This document shows positions 56,560 through 64,000 of a stretch of DNA of 64,000 nt, one piece after another. Each line of letters opens with the position of its first letter. Within the stretch, counting starts at the first letter, position 1. The notes beneath the pieces are model-generated. The model made no database searches, was not told the DNA's origin, and was given only the letters and a program-made list of their open reading frames with translations. The stretch is taken from NCBI GenBank assembly GCA_910575505.1, contig CAJTFK010000021.1:1-64000 (forward strand). The letters are read 5' to 3'. A program made the position numbers and the translations under genes. Origin of the DNA: Oscillospiraceae bacterium (GTDB lineage Bacteria; Bacillota; Clostridia; Oscillospirales; Oscillospiraceae).

Positions 56560-58035
56560 TTAAAGAAGCTGGGGGAACAGCGCCTTGCAGGCGGGGTAGA
56601 TTTTTTGGAACTGCCGGTACCGCTCCTCATAGAGGGCGGTCAGTCCAGCCTCCGGCTCCACGGTGCCGGCAACGCGCACCAGGGCGTCCGCCGCCACCTG
56701 GACGGTGGGGAACCGCCCCGCCGCCACCATGGCCAGCATGGCCCCGCCGTAGCCAGGCCCCTGCTCCGTGGCCACGATGTCCAGGGGGATGCCCAGGACA
56801 TTGGCCATGATGGTCCGCCAGAGCCCGGACTTGCTGCCCCCGCCGCAGATGTTGGAGCGGGGAATCTCCACGCCCAGGCTCCGGGCCACCTCAAAGCTGT
56901 CCCGGATGGCGAAGGCCACGCCCTCCAGCACCGCCTGGAGCAGGTCCGCCCGGGTGGTATCCATAGTCATGCCAATCAAGCAGCCCCGGGCGCCGGTGTC
57001 GTTGATGGGGCTGCGCTCTCCCATGAGGTAGGGGAGGAAAAACACATGGTTCCGCCCCAGCTTCTCCGGGGTAATCGCCGCCTGTTCCCCGGCGTAGTCC
57101 GGGGTTTTCAGAATGTCCTCCATCCACCACTTGTTGCAGCTGGCGGCGGAGAGCATGCAGCCCATCAGGTGGTATCCGCCGTCGGCGTGGGCGAAGGAGT
57201 GGAGGGCGTTGTTGGGGTCCACGCCAAAGGTTTTGCTGGAGATGAAGATGGTCCCGGAGGTGCCCAGGCTGATGTTGCAGCCCCCGTCCCCCACGGTGCC
57301 CGTGCCCACTGCTGCTGCGGCGTTGTCTCCCGCCCCGGCGCAGACCGCCACGGTCTCCGGCAGGCCCAGGGTCCTCGCCATGTCCGGCTTGAGGGCGCCC
57401 ACGGCCTCATAGCTCTCAAAAACCTTTGCCATCTGGGACTCCCGCAGACCGCACAGCTCCAGCATCTCCGGGCTCCAGCGCTTGTGCTCCACGTCGAAGA
57501 GGAGCATCCCCGAGGCGTCGGAGACGTCGGTGCAGTGGACGCCGGTGAGGCAGTAGTTGATGTAGTCCTTGGGCAGCATCACCTTGTCGATTCTGGCGAA
57601 CAGCTCCGGCTCGTTCTTCCGCATCCAGAGGAGCTTAGGGGCCGTGAAGCCCGCGAAGGCGATATTGGCGGTATACCGGCTGATTTTTTCCCGGCCCACG
57701 ATCTTGTTGAGGTAGTCCACCTCCTGAGCGGTGCGGCCGTCGTTCCAGAGGATGGCCGGGCGAAGGACCCGGTCCTCCCCGTCCAGGGCCACCAGTCCGT
57801 GCATCTGCCCGCCGCAGCCGATGGCCGCAATCCGGGTCTTATCGCAGTCCGCCGTCAACTCCCGGATGCCAGTCACCACCGCTTCCAGCCAGTCCGCCGG
57901 GTTCTGCTCGGCCCAGCCAGGCCTGGGAAAAGACAGCGGGTATTCCCGGGAGACGATGTTTTGGATTTGTCCCTCCTCGTCCACCAGCAGCAGCTTGACG
58001 GCGGAGGTGCCCAGGTCGATTCCAATATACAGCAT
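56560..58035 (-). CDS. xylB: Xylulokinase (FGGY family)
   Basis: 491 aa; ATG 58035 (MLYIGIDLGTSAVKLLLVDE) after AAGGAG; the frame stays open far upstream into the GH3 gene, but that part is a shadow. FGGY features: the N-terminal phosphate loop DLGTSAVK, IGCGGQMHGLVALD, PAILWNDGRT, the second-domain signature VCAGAGDNAAAAVGTG, and ICGGGSKSGLWRTIMANVLG near the C-terminus. It phosphorylates D-xylulose to xylulose 5-phosphate with ATP. Together with the isomerase-fold enzyme and the DUF4867 protein it completes a ketopentose route for sugars released by the GH3 enzyme. Confidence 0.93.
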   Translation of the reverse strand: MLYIGIDLGTSAVKLLLVDEEGQIQNIVSREYPLSFPRPGWAEQNPADWLEAVVTGIRELTADCDKTRIAAIGCGGQMHGLVALDGEDRVLRPAILWNDGRTAQEVDYLNKIVGREKISRYTANIAFAGFTAPKLLWMRKNEPELFARIDKVMLPKDYINYCLTGVHCTDVSDASGMLLFDVEHKRWSPEMLELCGLRESQMAKVFESYEAVGALKPDMARTLGLPETVAVCAGAGDNAAAAVGTGTVGDGGCNISLGTSGTIFISSKTFGVDPNNALHSFAHADGGYHLMGCMLSAASCNKWWMEDILKTPDYAGEQAAITPEKLGRNHVFFLPYLMGERSPINDTGARGCLIGMTMDTTRADLLQAVLEGVAFAIRDSFEVARSLGVEIPRSNICGGGSKSGLWRTIMANVLGIPLDIVATEQGPGYGGAMLAMVAAGRFPTVQVAADALVRVAGTVEPEAGLTALYEERYRQFQKIYPACKALFPQLL

Positions 58036-58046
58036 GTCGTTTCTCC

Positions 58047-60143
58047 TTATGTCCGGCGGATAGAAGTGCTGACTGCGGTCTTTCCCGTCAGCCGGGCGGT
58101 GCGGGCGTCCGGCTGGCCCAGGCCCGCGTACAGGGTCCAGGCCCCGCTGCCGGGAATCCGCTCTCCGGCGTCGTTGACCACGGTGAAGGCCGAGGGCTCT
58201 ATGGGAATGTCCACTGTCTTCGTCTCCCCCGCCCCCAGCTCGATCCGCCGGAAGCCGCAGAGGATGGGATTGGGCGGCGCGTCGGGGGACGCCTCGTCCT
58301 TCAAATAGAGCTGCACCACCTCCTGGGCGGCCCGCCCGCCCCGGTTCTCCACTGTGACCCGGGCGGAGGCCTCCCCGGCGGTGACGGCGGTGACCGCCGC
58401 GTCGCCGTAGGTCAGGCCGTAGCCGAAGGGATAGAGGGGCTCGCCCCGGTAGTAGCGGTAGGTCCGGTTGGTCATGGCGTAGTCGGTAAAGGCGGGCAGC
58501 TCCTCCAGGGCCCCGTCCCGGTAGAAGGTCACGGGCAGCTTGCCGGAGGGAGACGCTTTGCCGAAAATCAGGTCCGCAATGGCCCGGCCTCCCCCGGCGC
58601 CGGGATACCAGCCCAGGAGAATGGCGTCCGCTTGGGTCTCGGCCTCGCTGAGGTCGATGGCGCTTCCCGCCAAAAGGACCACCAGCGTGGGCTTCCCCGC
58701 CGCCAGCACATGCCGCAGCAGCATCCGCTGGGGCGAGGGCAGAAGAAGATCCTCCTTGTCCCCGGACCCGGCGGCGTTGCCCTCGTCGGGCTGTTCGCCC
58801 TCCAGAGTCTCGTCCAGGCCCAGGACCAGGACCACCACGTCGCTGTGCTTCACCACCGCCATGGCCTCCGCCATGCGGTCGCTGGCCTGTGCCAGGGGCT
58901 CTACCCGGTCCCGCCAGAGGTGGCAACCCTCGGCGTACAGCACCCGGCCGCGGCCCTCCATGGCGTCCTGGATGCCCTCCAAGACGGTGACATAGCGGGA
59001 GGCGGTGCCGTGGTAGTTCCCCACCAGAGCCGCCCGGCTGTTGGCGTTGGGACCGATGACCCCGACGGTGCCCACGGTCTCCGGGTTCAGGGGCAAAAGC
59101 CCGCTGTTCTTCAGCAGCACGCAGGACTCCAGAGCGGCTTTGTGGGCCAGAGCCAGGTGCTCCGGGCACTCCACCGCCTCATAGGGGATGGAATCGTACT
59201 CGCTGCCCTCCCCCAGGACGCCCAGGAGATACCGGGTGGTAAAGAGCCGCTCGGCGGCAATTGTAATATCCTCCTCGGAGATCAGCCCCTCCCGCAGGGC
59301 CAGGAGCAAACAGCGGTAGCAGTCGCCGCAGTTCAGGTCACAGCCGTTTTTCAGCGCCAGGGCTACGGACTGGGCGGTGTTCTCCGTGACCATATGTCCG
59401 GTGTGGAAGTCCCGGATGGCCCAGCAGTCGGAGACCACATGTCCCTGGAAGCCCCAGCGGCCCCGGAGGATGTCTTTCAGCAGCGTCTCGCTGCCGCAGC
59501 AGGGCTCGCCGTTGGTGCGGTTGTAAGCACCCATGACGGCCTCCACCCCGGCGTCCTTGACACAGGCCTCGAAGGCGGGGAGGTAGGTCTCCTCCATATC
59601 CTTGGGGGAGGCCACGGCGTTGAACTTGTGCCGCAGGCTCTCCGGCCCGCTGTGGACGGCGAAATGCTTGGCGCAGGCGGCGACTTTCATGGTTTCGCCG
59701 CTGCCCTGGAGACCCCGGACGTAGGCCTTGCCCAGCCGGGACGTGAGGCAGGGGTCCTCGCCGTAGGTCTCGTGCCCCCGGCCCCAGCGGGGGTCCCGGA
59801 AGATGTTGACGTTGGGGGACCAGAAGGTCAGGCCCTTGTAGATGTCCCGGTCGTCCTGGGCGGAAAGGGCGTTGTACTTGGCCCGGCCCTCGGTGGCGGC
59901 CACGTCCCCCAGCTTTTCCAAAAGCTCCTCGTCAAACATGGCCGCCAGGCCGATGGCCTGGGGGAAGCTGGTGGCGGTGCCCGCCCGGGCCACGCCGTGA
60001 AGGGCCTCGTTCCACCAGTTGTAGGCGGGGACCCCCAGATGGGGAACAGGCGGCGCGTTATAGCTCAGCTGGCCGGCCTTTTCCTCCAGGCTCATCTGCG
60101 CCACCAGAGCCCTGGCCCGCCGCCGCGCGGTTTCTCGATCCAT
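58047..60143 (-). CDS. GH3 beta-glycosidase, probably beta-xylosidase-like
   Basis: 698 aa; ATG 60143 (MDRETARRRARALVAQMSLE) after AAAGGAGAA. GH3 N-terminal domain with VPAYNWWNEALHGVARAG, FWSPNVNIFRDPRWGRGHET and the nucleophile Asp in GHVVSDCWAI; the AALESCVLLKNSGLLPL start of the second domain; and a C-terminal fibronectin-like domain (ARVTVENRGGRAAQEVVQLY). No signal peptide, so it is intracellular and acts on imported oligosaccharides. The WWNEALHG and SDC blocks are typical of the xylosidase branch of GH3, which agrees with the xylulokinase next to it; beta-glucosidase activity remains possible. Confidence 0.9.
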   Translation of the reverse strand: MDRETARRRARALVAQMSLEEKAGQLSYNAPPVPHLGVPAYNWWNEALHGVARAGTATSFPQAIGLAAMFDEELLEKLGDVAATEGRAKYNALSAQDDRDIYKGLTFWSPNVNIFRDPRWGRGHETYGEDPCLTSRLGKAYVRGLQGSGETMKVAACAKHFAVHSGPESLRHKFNAVASPKDMEETYLPAFEACVKDAGVEAVMGAYNRTNGEPCCGSETLLKDILRGRWGFQGHVVSDCWAIRDFHTGHMVTENTAQSVALALKNGCDLNCGDCYRCLLLALREGLISEEDITIAAERLFTTRYLLGVLGEGSEYDSIPYEAVECPEHLALAHKAALESCVLLKNSGLLPLNPETVGTVGVIGPNANSRAALVGNYHGTASRYVTVLEGIQDAMEGRGRVLYAEGCHLWRDRVEPLAQASDRMAEAMAVVKHSDVVVLVLGLDETLEGEQPDEGNAAGSGDKEDLLLPSPQRMLLRHVLAAGKPTLVVLLAGSAIDLSEAETQADAILLGWYPGAGGGRAIADLIFGKASPSGKLPVTFYRDGALEELPAFTDYAMTNRTYRYYRGEPLYPFGYGLTYGDAAVTAVTAGEASARVTVENRGGRAAQEVVQLYLKDEASPDAPPNPILCGFRRIELGAGETKTVDIPIEPSAFTVVNDAGERIPGSGAWTLYAGLGQPDARTARLTGKTAVSTSIRRT

Positions 60144-60162
60144 AAGCAATTCTCCTTTGGGT

Positions 60163-60834
60163 TCAGTTTGGTTCTCCGTCCTCCGCCGGAAGCACCCGGC
60201 GGAAAATCCTCCACAGCACCCGGGAGGCCAGCCACACCGGGCCGGAGGCCCCCGCGATGAAATACACAAAGCCCAGCATCCGCAAGACCGCCAGGGGCAG
60301 AAACAGCGGGACGGCGACGGGCAAAAGCGCGATCAGCCACAGCAGCAGCGTCCGCCCCGGGGAGCAGAAGGCCAGGGCAAAGGCGTTTTTCACCTGGCCC
60401 TTCCAGGTGTTCTGAAACCTGGCCTGGAGAGGGAACACATAGCACAGCAGGGTCAGGGCGATCACTGCCACAACGGTGGCGACGGTCAGGAACAGCACCC
60501 GGAGGGCCCCCTCCTGCCGGAGGGCAAAAAAGGCGTCCCCCGCCGCCACAGCCCCCAGGGCCAGCACCAGCAGGCCCAGGGCCGCGCCCCGCTTGAAGTT
60601 GGCCCGGAAGGCGTCCAGGAAGCCCCGCAGGGTGCGGACCTCCTCCCCCCGGACCAGCTTCAAGGTGACATAGTACAGCGCGCACAGGGCAGGCCCGGCG
60701 GTAACCACCGGCAGGGCGCAGAGGACGCAGAGCCAGTTGAGGATCATCAGGTCCCCCAGGGTGCGGAGGACCTGTCCCAGGGAGGCCCGGAGGGGGCTTC
60801 CCTCCTCCGGCCCGGCCTTACGCGTGTCCGCCAT
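60163..60834 (-). CDS. YesL-like membrane protein (DUF624)
   Basis: 223 aa; ATG 60834. About five hydrophobic segments are visible (for example LMILNWLCVLCALPVVTAGP, ALGLLVLALGAVAAGDAFFA, LLWLIALLPVAVPLFLPLAV). The opening LRTLGDLMILNWLCVL and ALCALYYVTLKLVRGEE match the DUF624/YesL family, which is regularly encoded beside CUT1 sugar transporters for plant or host glycans. It is an integral membrane protein of unknown biochemical role, probably helping transport or sensing. It lies 4 bp from the MalG-type gene. Confidence 0.85.
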   Translation of the reverse strand: MADTRKAGPEEGSPLRASLGQVLRTLGDLMILNWLCVLCALPVVTAGPALCALYYVTLKLVRGEEVRTLRGFLDAFRANFKRGAALGLLVLALGAVAAGDAFFALRQEGALRVLFLTVATVVAVIALTLLCYVFPLQARFQNTWKGQVKNAFALAFCSPGRTLLLWLIALLPVAVPLFLPLAVLRMLGFVYFIAGASGPVWLASRVLWRIFRRVLPAEDGEPN

Positions 60835-60838
60835 AGTC

Positions 60839-61687
60839 TCAGCCCTTCACGCCGCCCAGGGCCACGCCGGCAATGATGTACTTGGACAGGGCGAAGTACA
60901 CGATGAACAGGGGCAGGATTGTCAGGGTCAGGCCCAAATAGATCGCGCCGTGCTCCGTCTTATAAATATCGCCCCGAAGGAGGCCCACCATGATCGGCAT
61001 GGTGTATTTACTGTTGTCCGTCAGCAGGATGGTGGGCAGGAAGAGGCTGTTCCAACTGGAGACGAAGCAGAAGATGGCCTGGGTGGCCATGGCCGGCTTC
61101 ATGATGGGCAGCGCGATGCGGTTGAAGGTGTTGAATTCCCCGGAGCCGTCGATCCGGGCCGAGTCCAGCAGCTCCAGAGGCAAAGAGGACAGCATGAACT
61201 GCCGCATGAAGAACACCGTGGCCGGAGCGGCAATGGAGGGGAGGATCAGCGCCAGGAAGTTGTTGGTCATGTGGATCTGGTACATGAACTGGTAGAAGCC
61301 GATGCTGGTGACCTGGGCGGGAATCATCATCACGCACATAATGACGGTGAAAAAGGTCTTGCGCCCCTTCCACTGGTAGGCTACCAGGGCATAGGCGGTG
61401 AGGGCGGAGAAATACACCGTGCAGGCCGTGGAGCCCACGGAAATGATCATGGAGTTCATGAAGCCCCGGATGGGATTGAAGGTCTTGCCCAGCAGCACGC
61501 TCAGGTTGCTCATCAAGTAGGTGGAGGGCACCAGGGAGATGGCGTGCTGCTGAATCTCATAGGTGCTGCGGGTGGAGTTGACAAGCATGATGACAAAGGG
61601 CATCAGGCTGAGGATGGTCAGCAGGATGCACACGGTATAGGCCACGATCTTGAAGGCCCTTCCGCTGGAGTGTTTCGCGTGTTTCAT
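60839..61687 (-). CDS. Carbohydrate ABC transporter permease, MalG type
   Basis: 282 aa; ATG 61687. Six transmembrane helices begin with VAYTVCILLTILSLMPFVIM. The EAA-type cytoplasmic loop is at ELLDSARIDGSGEFNTFNRI and ALPIMKPAMA, the interaction site for the ATPase. It forms the pore with the MalF-type subunit and imports an oligosaccharide delivered by the binding protein. The gap to the MalF-type gene is 6 bp. The C-terminus ends YFALSKYIIAGVALGGVKG, as in other CUT1 MalG-like proteins. Confidence 0.93.
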   Translation of the reverse strand: MKHAKHSSGRAFKIVAYTVCILLTILSLMPFVIMLVNSTRSTYEIQQHAISLVPSTYLMSNLSVLLGKTFNPIRGFMNSMIISVGSTACTVYFSALTAYALVAYQWKGRKTFFTVIMCVMMIPAQVTSIGFYQFMYQIHMTNNFLALILPSIAAPATVFFMRQFMLSSLPLELLDSARIDGSGEFNTFNRIALPIMKPAMATQAIFCFVSSWNSLFLPTILLTDNSKYTMPIMVGLLRGDIYKTEHGAIYLGLTLTILPLFIVYFALSKYIIAGVALGGVKG

Positions 61688-61693
61688 GTCCGG

Positions 61694-62608
61694 TTACCTC
61701 CCCTCGTCCTTGTCCCGCATCAGCAGGAAGATCACACCGGAAAACACCGCGATGATGAGGAACATAATCATGCTGGCCGCGGCGGCCCGGTTGTAGAGAT
61801 AGCTCCCGCTGAACGCCTGGTTGTAAATAAATACGCTGGTGGTCAGGGTCGCGTTGTCCGGCCCGCCCAGCAGGAACAGCTTGGGAATGTCGTACATGTT
61901 CAGTCCGCCGATCATACTGGTGATCAGGGTGTAGAGCAGGATGGTTTTCAGGTTGGGAATGGTGATCTGGAAGAACAGCTGCACGTCGTTGGCCCCGTCG
62001 ATCTCCGCCGCCTCGTAAATCTCAGGGCTGATGCCCAGGACACCGGAAATCAGGATGATCATCGTGTAGCCGTACCACATCCAGAACTGGATAAAGGCCA
62101 CGATGAGCTGGGCCGCCGTCGCATTGATGGAGAAGTTGAAGGGCGTGCTCAGTACTCCCGTGGTCACAAGAAGATCGTTTACCGGGCCGGTGGGATAGCC
62201 GAAGAGGGCGTTGAACAAAATGGCCACGGAGGCCGCCGTGATGATGTTGGGCATATAGAAAACGACCTTGAAGAAGCCCTGTCCGGCCAGCTTGTGGCGG
62301 TGGCTGGTGAACCAGGCCGTCAGCAGCAGGGCCAAGGTAATCTGGGGGATAAAGTTCATAATCCAGAGCTTCACGGTGTTGCCCAGGGATTTAATAAAAG
62401 AGGGGTTCTGAAGGACGCTGACAAAGTTCTTGAACGGCTCGTCCGTCAGGAAGTGCCAGGTCGTGTTTCCCAGGCCCTTGCAGTCCGTGAAGCCCAGGAG
62501 GGCGGTGTAGATGGTGGGATACAGGGAGAAGACGCAGAAGGCCACGATGAAGGGCAGGCTGAACAAATAGCCGTACCTCGCGTAGCTGAAGCCTTTTCGC
62601 TGCTTCAT
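61694..62608 (-). CDS. Carbohydrate ABC transporter permease, MalF type
   Basis: 304 aa; ATG 62608 (MKQRKGFSYARYGYLFSLPF) after AAGGAGCTG. Six membrane helices, the first ending YGYLFSLPFIVAFCVFSLYP, and an EAA loop at EIYEAAEIDGANDVQLFFQI with ITIPNLKTIL. It is the partner of the MalG-type subunit. It is separated from the binding-protein gene by about 157 bp with three stable hairpins, which probably lower its expression relative to the abundant binding protein. Confidence 0.93.
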   Translation of the reverse strand: MKQRKGFSYARYGYLFSLPFIVAFCVFSLYPTIYTALLGFTDCKGLGNTTWHFLTDEPFKNFVSVLQNPSFIKSLGNTVKLWIMNFIPQITLALLLTAWFTSHRHKLAGQGFFKVVFYMPNIITAASVAILFNALFGYPTGPVNDLLVTTGVLSTPFNFSINATAAQLIVAFIQFWMWYGYTMIILISGVLGISPEIYEAAEIDGANDVQLFFQITIPNLKTILLYTLITSMIGGLNMYDIPKLFLLGGPDNATLTTSVFIYNQAFSGSYLYNRAAAASMIMFLIIAVFSGVIFLLMRDKDEGR

Positions 62609-62666
62609 GAAATCTCAGCTCCTTGAAATCAGATTGGCCGGGCATGGCCGGAGAGGAAGAACGGAG

Positions 62667-62757
62667 CGAAAGGGGCCCGTTCCGGGCCCCTTTCGCCTGG
62701 AAGCAGTCTCTCATCATCTCGGAGCCCGCTCCGAGATGGTCTGGGCCACTGGCCCAG
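62667..62757 (-). promoter_or_regulatory. Three consecutive hairpins between binding protein and permeases
   Basis: GCGAAAGGGGCCCG-TTC-CGGGCCCCTTTCGC (62667-62697), CATCTCGGAGC/GCTCCGAGATG (62714-62737) and CTGGGCC-ACT-GGCCCAG (62740-62756). They probably act as an attenuator or mRNA-stabilising structure setting binding-protein to permease stoichiometry. Confidence 0.75.
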
Positions 62758-62765
62758 GAATCGGC

Positions 62766-64000
62766 TTAGCCCAGATCCACCGTCACGTCCAGGTTGTCGG
62801 CCACGTCCTGCTTGAAGTCCTTGATGGCCTGATCCCGGGTCTTGGTGCCGGAGGTATACTGCCGGACCTGATCCCGCCACTTGGTGTTGATGGTTTCATC
62901 GTACTGGGTCAGGCATTTTCCGTTGGCGTACTGGTTGGCGGGGACAAAGGCGTCGAACATGTTCTGTCCGCCCAGGAAGTCCAAGGAGCCGTCGCTCATT
63001 TCCATGACCGTGCCGGAGGCCACGCAGTCCTTGGTGCCGCCCTCGCCGTTCAGCGTTCCGTTGGCCCACATATACTGGAGGCCGGTCTCGGAGCAGTCCA
63101 GGGTGATCCAGCGGATAATCTCGCCCACGGCCTCTTTGTTGGCGGAGCTGTTGCTGGCCATCAGCCAGGTGCCGCCCCAGAAGAAGCCCACGGGAGGCGC
63201 GCAGACCGCCCAGTCGCCGTATGTACCCTCGCCCACGGCGGAGCCGCCGCAGTTGGGGGCGATGGTGTAGTTGATGAGCCAGGCGGGGCCGAAGAAGCCG
63301 AAGATGCCCTTGTCCCCTTCGCCCTTCATGTCGGCGAACCAGGCGTCCTGCCAGTCCTGGGTGTCATTGTGGTAGTTGTTGTCCTTGAGCTCCTTGGACA
63401 GGTCCAGGAATTCCTCCCGCTTGGGGTCGATGTTCAGCTTGCCGTCCACGATCCAGCCCTGCTGGGAGCTGTTTTCCACGGCGTGCCACAGGTCGCCGTC
63501 GCCGGAGATGATGCCGTAGCCCTTGCCCTTGAGGGTCTCGGCGGCCTCGTAGAATTTATCCCAGCCATTGGAGCCCGCGCCGATAGCCGCCCCGATGGCG
63601 TCGGGGTCGTCGGTGCCGAAGACCTCCTTGGCAATGGAGCGGCGGTAGATGAACGCGCCGCCGGTGGCCTGATAGCCCAGGCCCACCACCTTGCCGTCGT
63701 CGGGCCGGGTGCCGATGTCCACGGAGTACTGGGCGATGTCGGCGGCCTGGATATCCCCGGCCACGTCAATGCCCAGGTCCTCATAGGGGGCGGCATAGTG
63801 GGCGGCGTCGCCCTGGGTGTACTTCATGACGAACGCGGCCTCGGCGCAGTACATATCCGGGGCGTCGGAGCCGCCGCCGGCCAGGGCCTGGTCCAGGGCG
63901 GGCTGGTAGGCGCCGTCGGTGGTGGCGATGACGGTGGTCTTGACCTCATACTTTTCGGCAAAGTCCGGACGGCTGGCCAGGAACTTGTCGACCATCTTGG
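62766..64000 (-). CDS. Sugar-binding protein of ABC transporter, N-terminus outside window
   Basis: At least 409 residues of an extracellular solute-binding protein family 1; the frame is still open at the right edge, so the lipoprotein signal is not visible. Typical parts: DQALAGGGSDAPDMYCAEAA, GLGYQATGGAFIYRRSIAKE, GPAWLINYT, EAVGEIIRWIT, the substrate-side FFWGGTWLMASN segment, and a C-terminal helix (TRDQAIKDFKQDVADNLD). It should bind an oligosaccharide outside the cell and pass it to the permeases just downstream. It is the first visible gene of the operon; regulators, if any, lie beyond the window. Confidence 0.9.
   Translation of the reverse strand, partial: KMVDKFLASRPDFAEKYEVKTTVIATTDGAYQPALDQALAGGGSDAPDMYCAEAAFVMKYTQGDAAHYAAPYEDLGIDVAGDIQAADIAQYSVDIGTRPDDGKVVGLGYQATGGAFIYRRSIAKEVFGTDDPDAIGAAIGAGSNGWDKFYEAAETLKGKGYGIISGDGDLWHAVENSSQQGWIVDGKLNIDPKREEFLDLSKELKDNNYHNDTQDWQDAWFADMKGEGDKGIFGFFGPAWLINYTIAPNCGGSAVGEGTYGDWAVCAPPVGFFWGGTWLMASNSSANKEAVGEIIRWITLDCSETGLQYMWANGTLNGEGGTKDCVASGTVMEMSDGSLDFLGGQNMFDAFVPANQYANGKCLTQYDETINTKWRDQVRQYTSGTKTRDQAIKDFKQDVADNLDVTVDLG

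Noticed and set aside
58036..59169. Upstream extension of xylulokinase to 869 codons
   Set aside because: It overlaps the GH3 gene in another frame and has Gly/Arg/Pro-rich shadow composition.

Overview
The window looks like a chromosome segment of a GC-rich gut Firmicute, probably a Clostridia/Oscillospiraceae relative. The evidence is a T-box-controlled thrS, strong SD sequences, a carbohydrate ABC operon, and tyrosine-recombinase elements with Clostridia-type Cna-B adhesins. Genus-level identity cannot be read from the sequence alone.

Layout. (1) 1-4.95 kb is chromosome: a truncated barnase-like RNase followed by barstar, a hairpin cluster, an unknown gene, thrS with promoter and T-box leader, a PP2A-like phosphatase and tRNA-Arg(ACG). 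(2) 4.93-49.01 kb is a ~44 kb integrative element inserted in the 3' end of that tRNA. A 24-bp att repeat (4930-4953 and 48987-49010) bounds it, and near-identical 20-bp arm-like sites lie inside both ends. Its left module holds the integrase, an XRE regulator, an excisionase-like protein, a prim-pol and a D5-type helicase. Next come a GC-rich stretch with nested helices and no credible gene, two unknown genes, and a surface module: a broken thioester adhesin, a BRO antirepressor, an SLH hydrolase and an 1843-aa adhesin with an embedded M15 dipeptidase. A long leftward block follows (VirD4-like ATPase, ClpP-like, SSB, several unknown or Zn-binding proteins, PcfJ, PcfK, a 1970-aa methylase/helicase). 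The right end carries AT-rich cargo: a DUF2325 protein, a possible ADP-ribosyltransferase and an Rpn-type nuclease. I see no relaxase or VirB4 in this element. (3) 49.0-52.3 kb is a decayed second element abutting the first, with its own integrase, a frameshifted MobP-type relaxase and an accessory protein. (4) 52.3-64 kb is chromosome: a GH1 pseudogene, then a leftward sugar operon (binding protein, two permeases, YesL-like, GH3, xylulokinase, DUF4867, FucI-like isomerase, MsmK-type ATPase).

The least expected signals are: a short plus-strand RNA unit upstream of int (promoter and terminator visible) that is complementary over 28 nt to the excisionase-like mRNA; the GC-rich nested-helix region at 11.4-12.07 kb; a ~450-bp intergenic repeat present three times; and conserved leaders with a covarying hairpin and micro-ORF in front of both adhesin genes.

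Limits: everything was read by eye. Homology calls rest on motif recognition, RNA calls on promoter, terminator and helix inspection, and no search or folding program was run.
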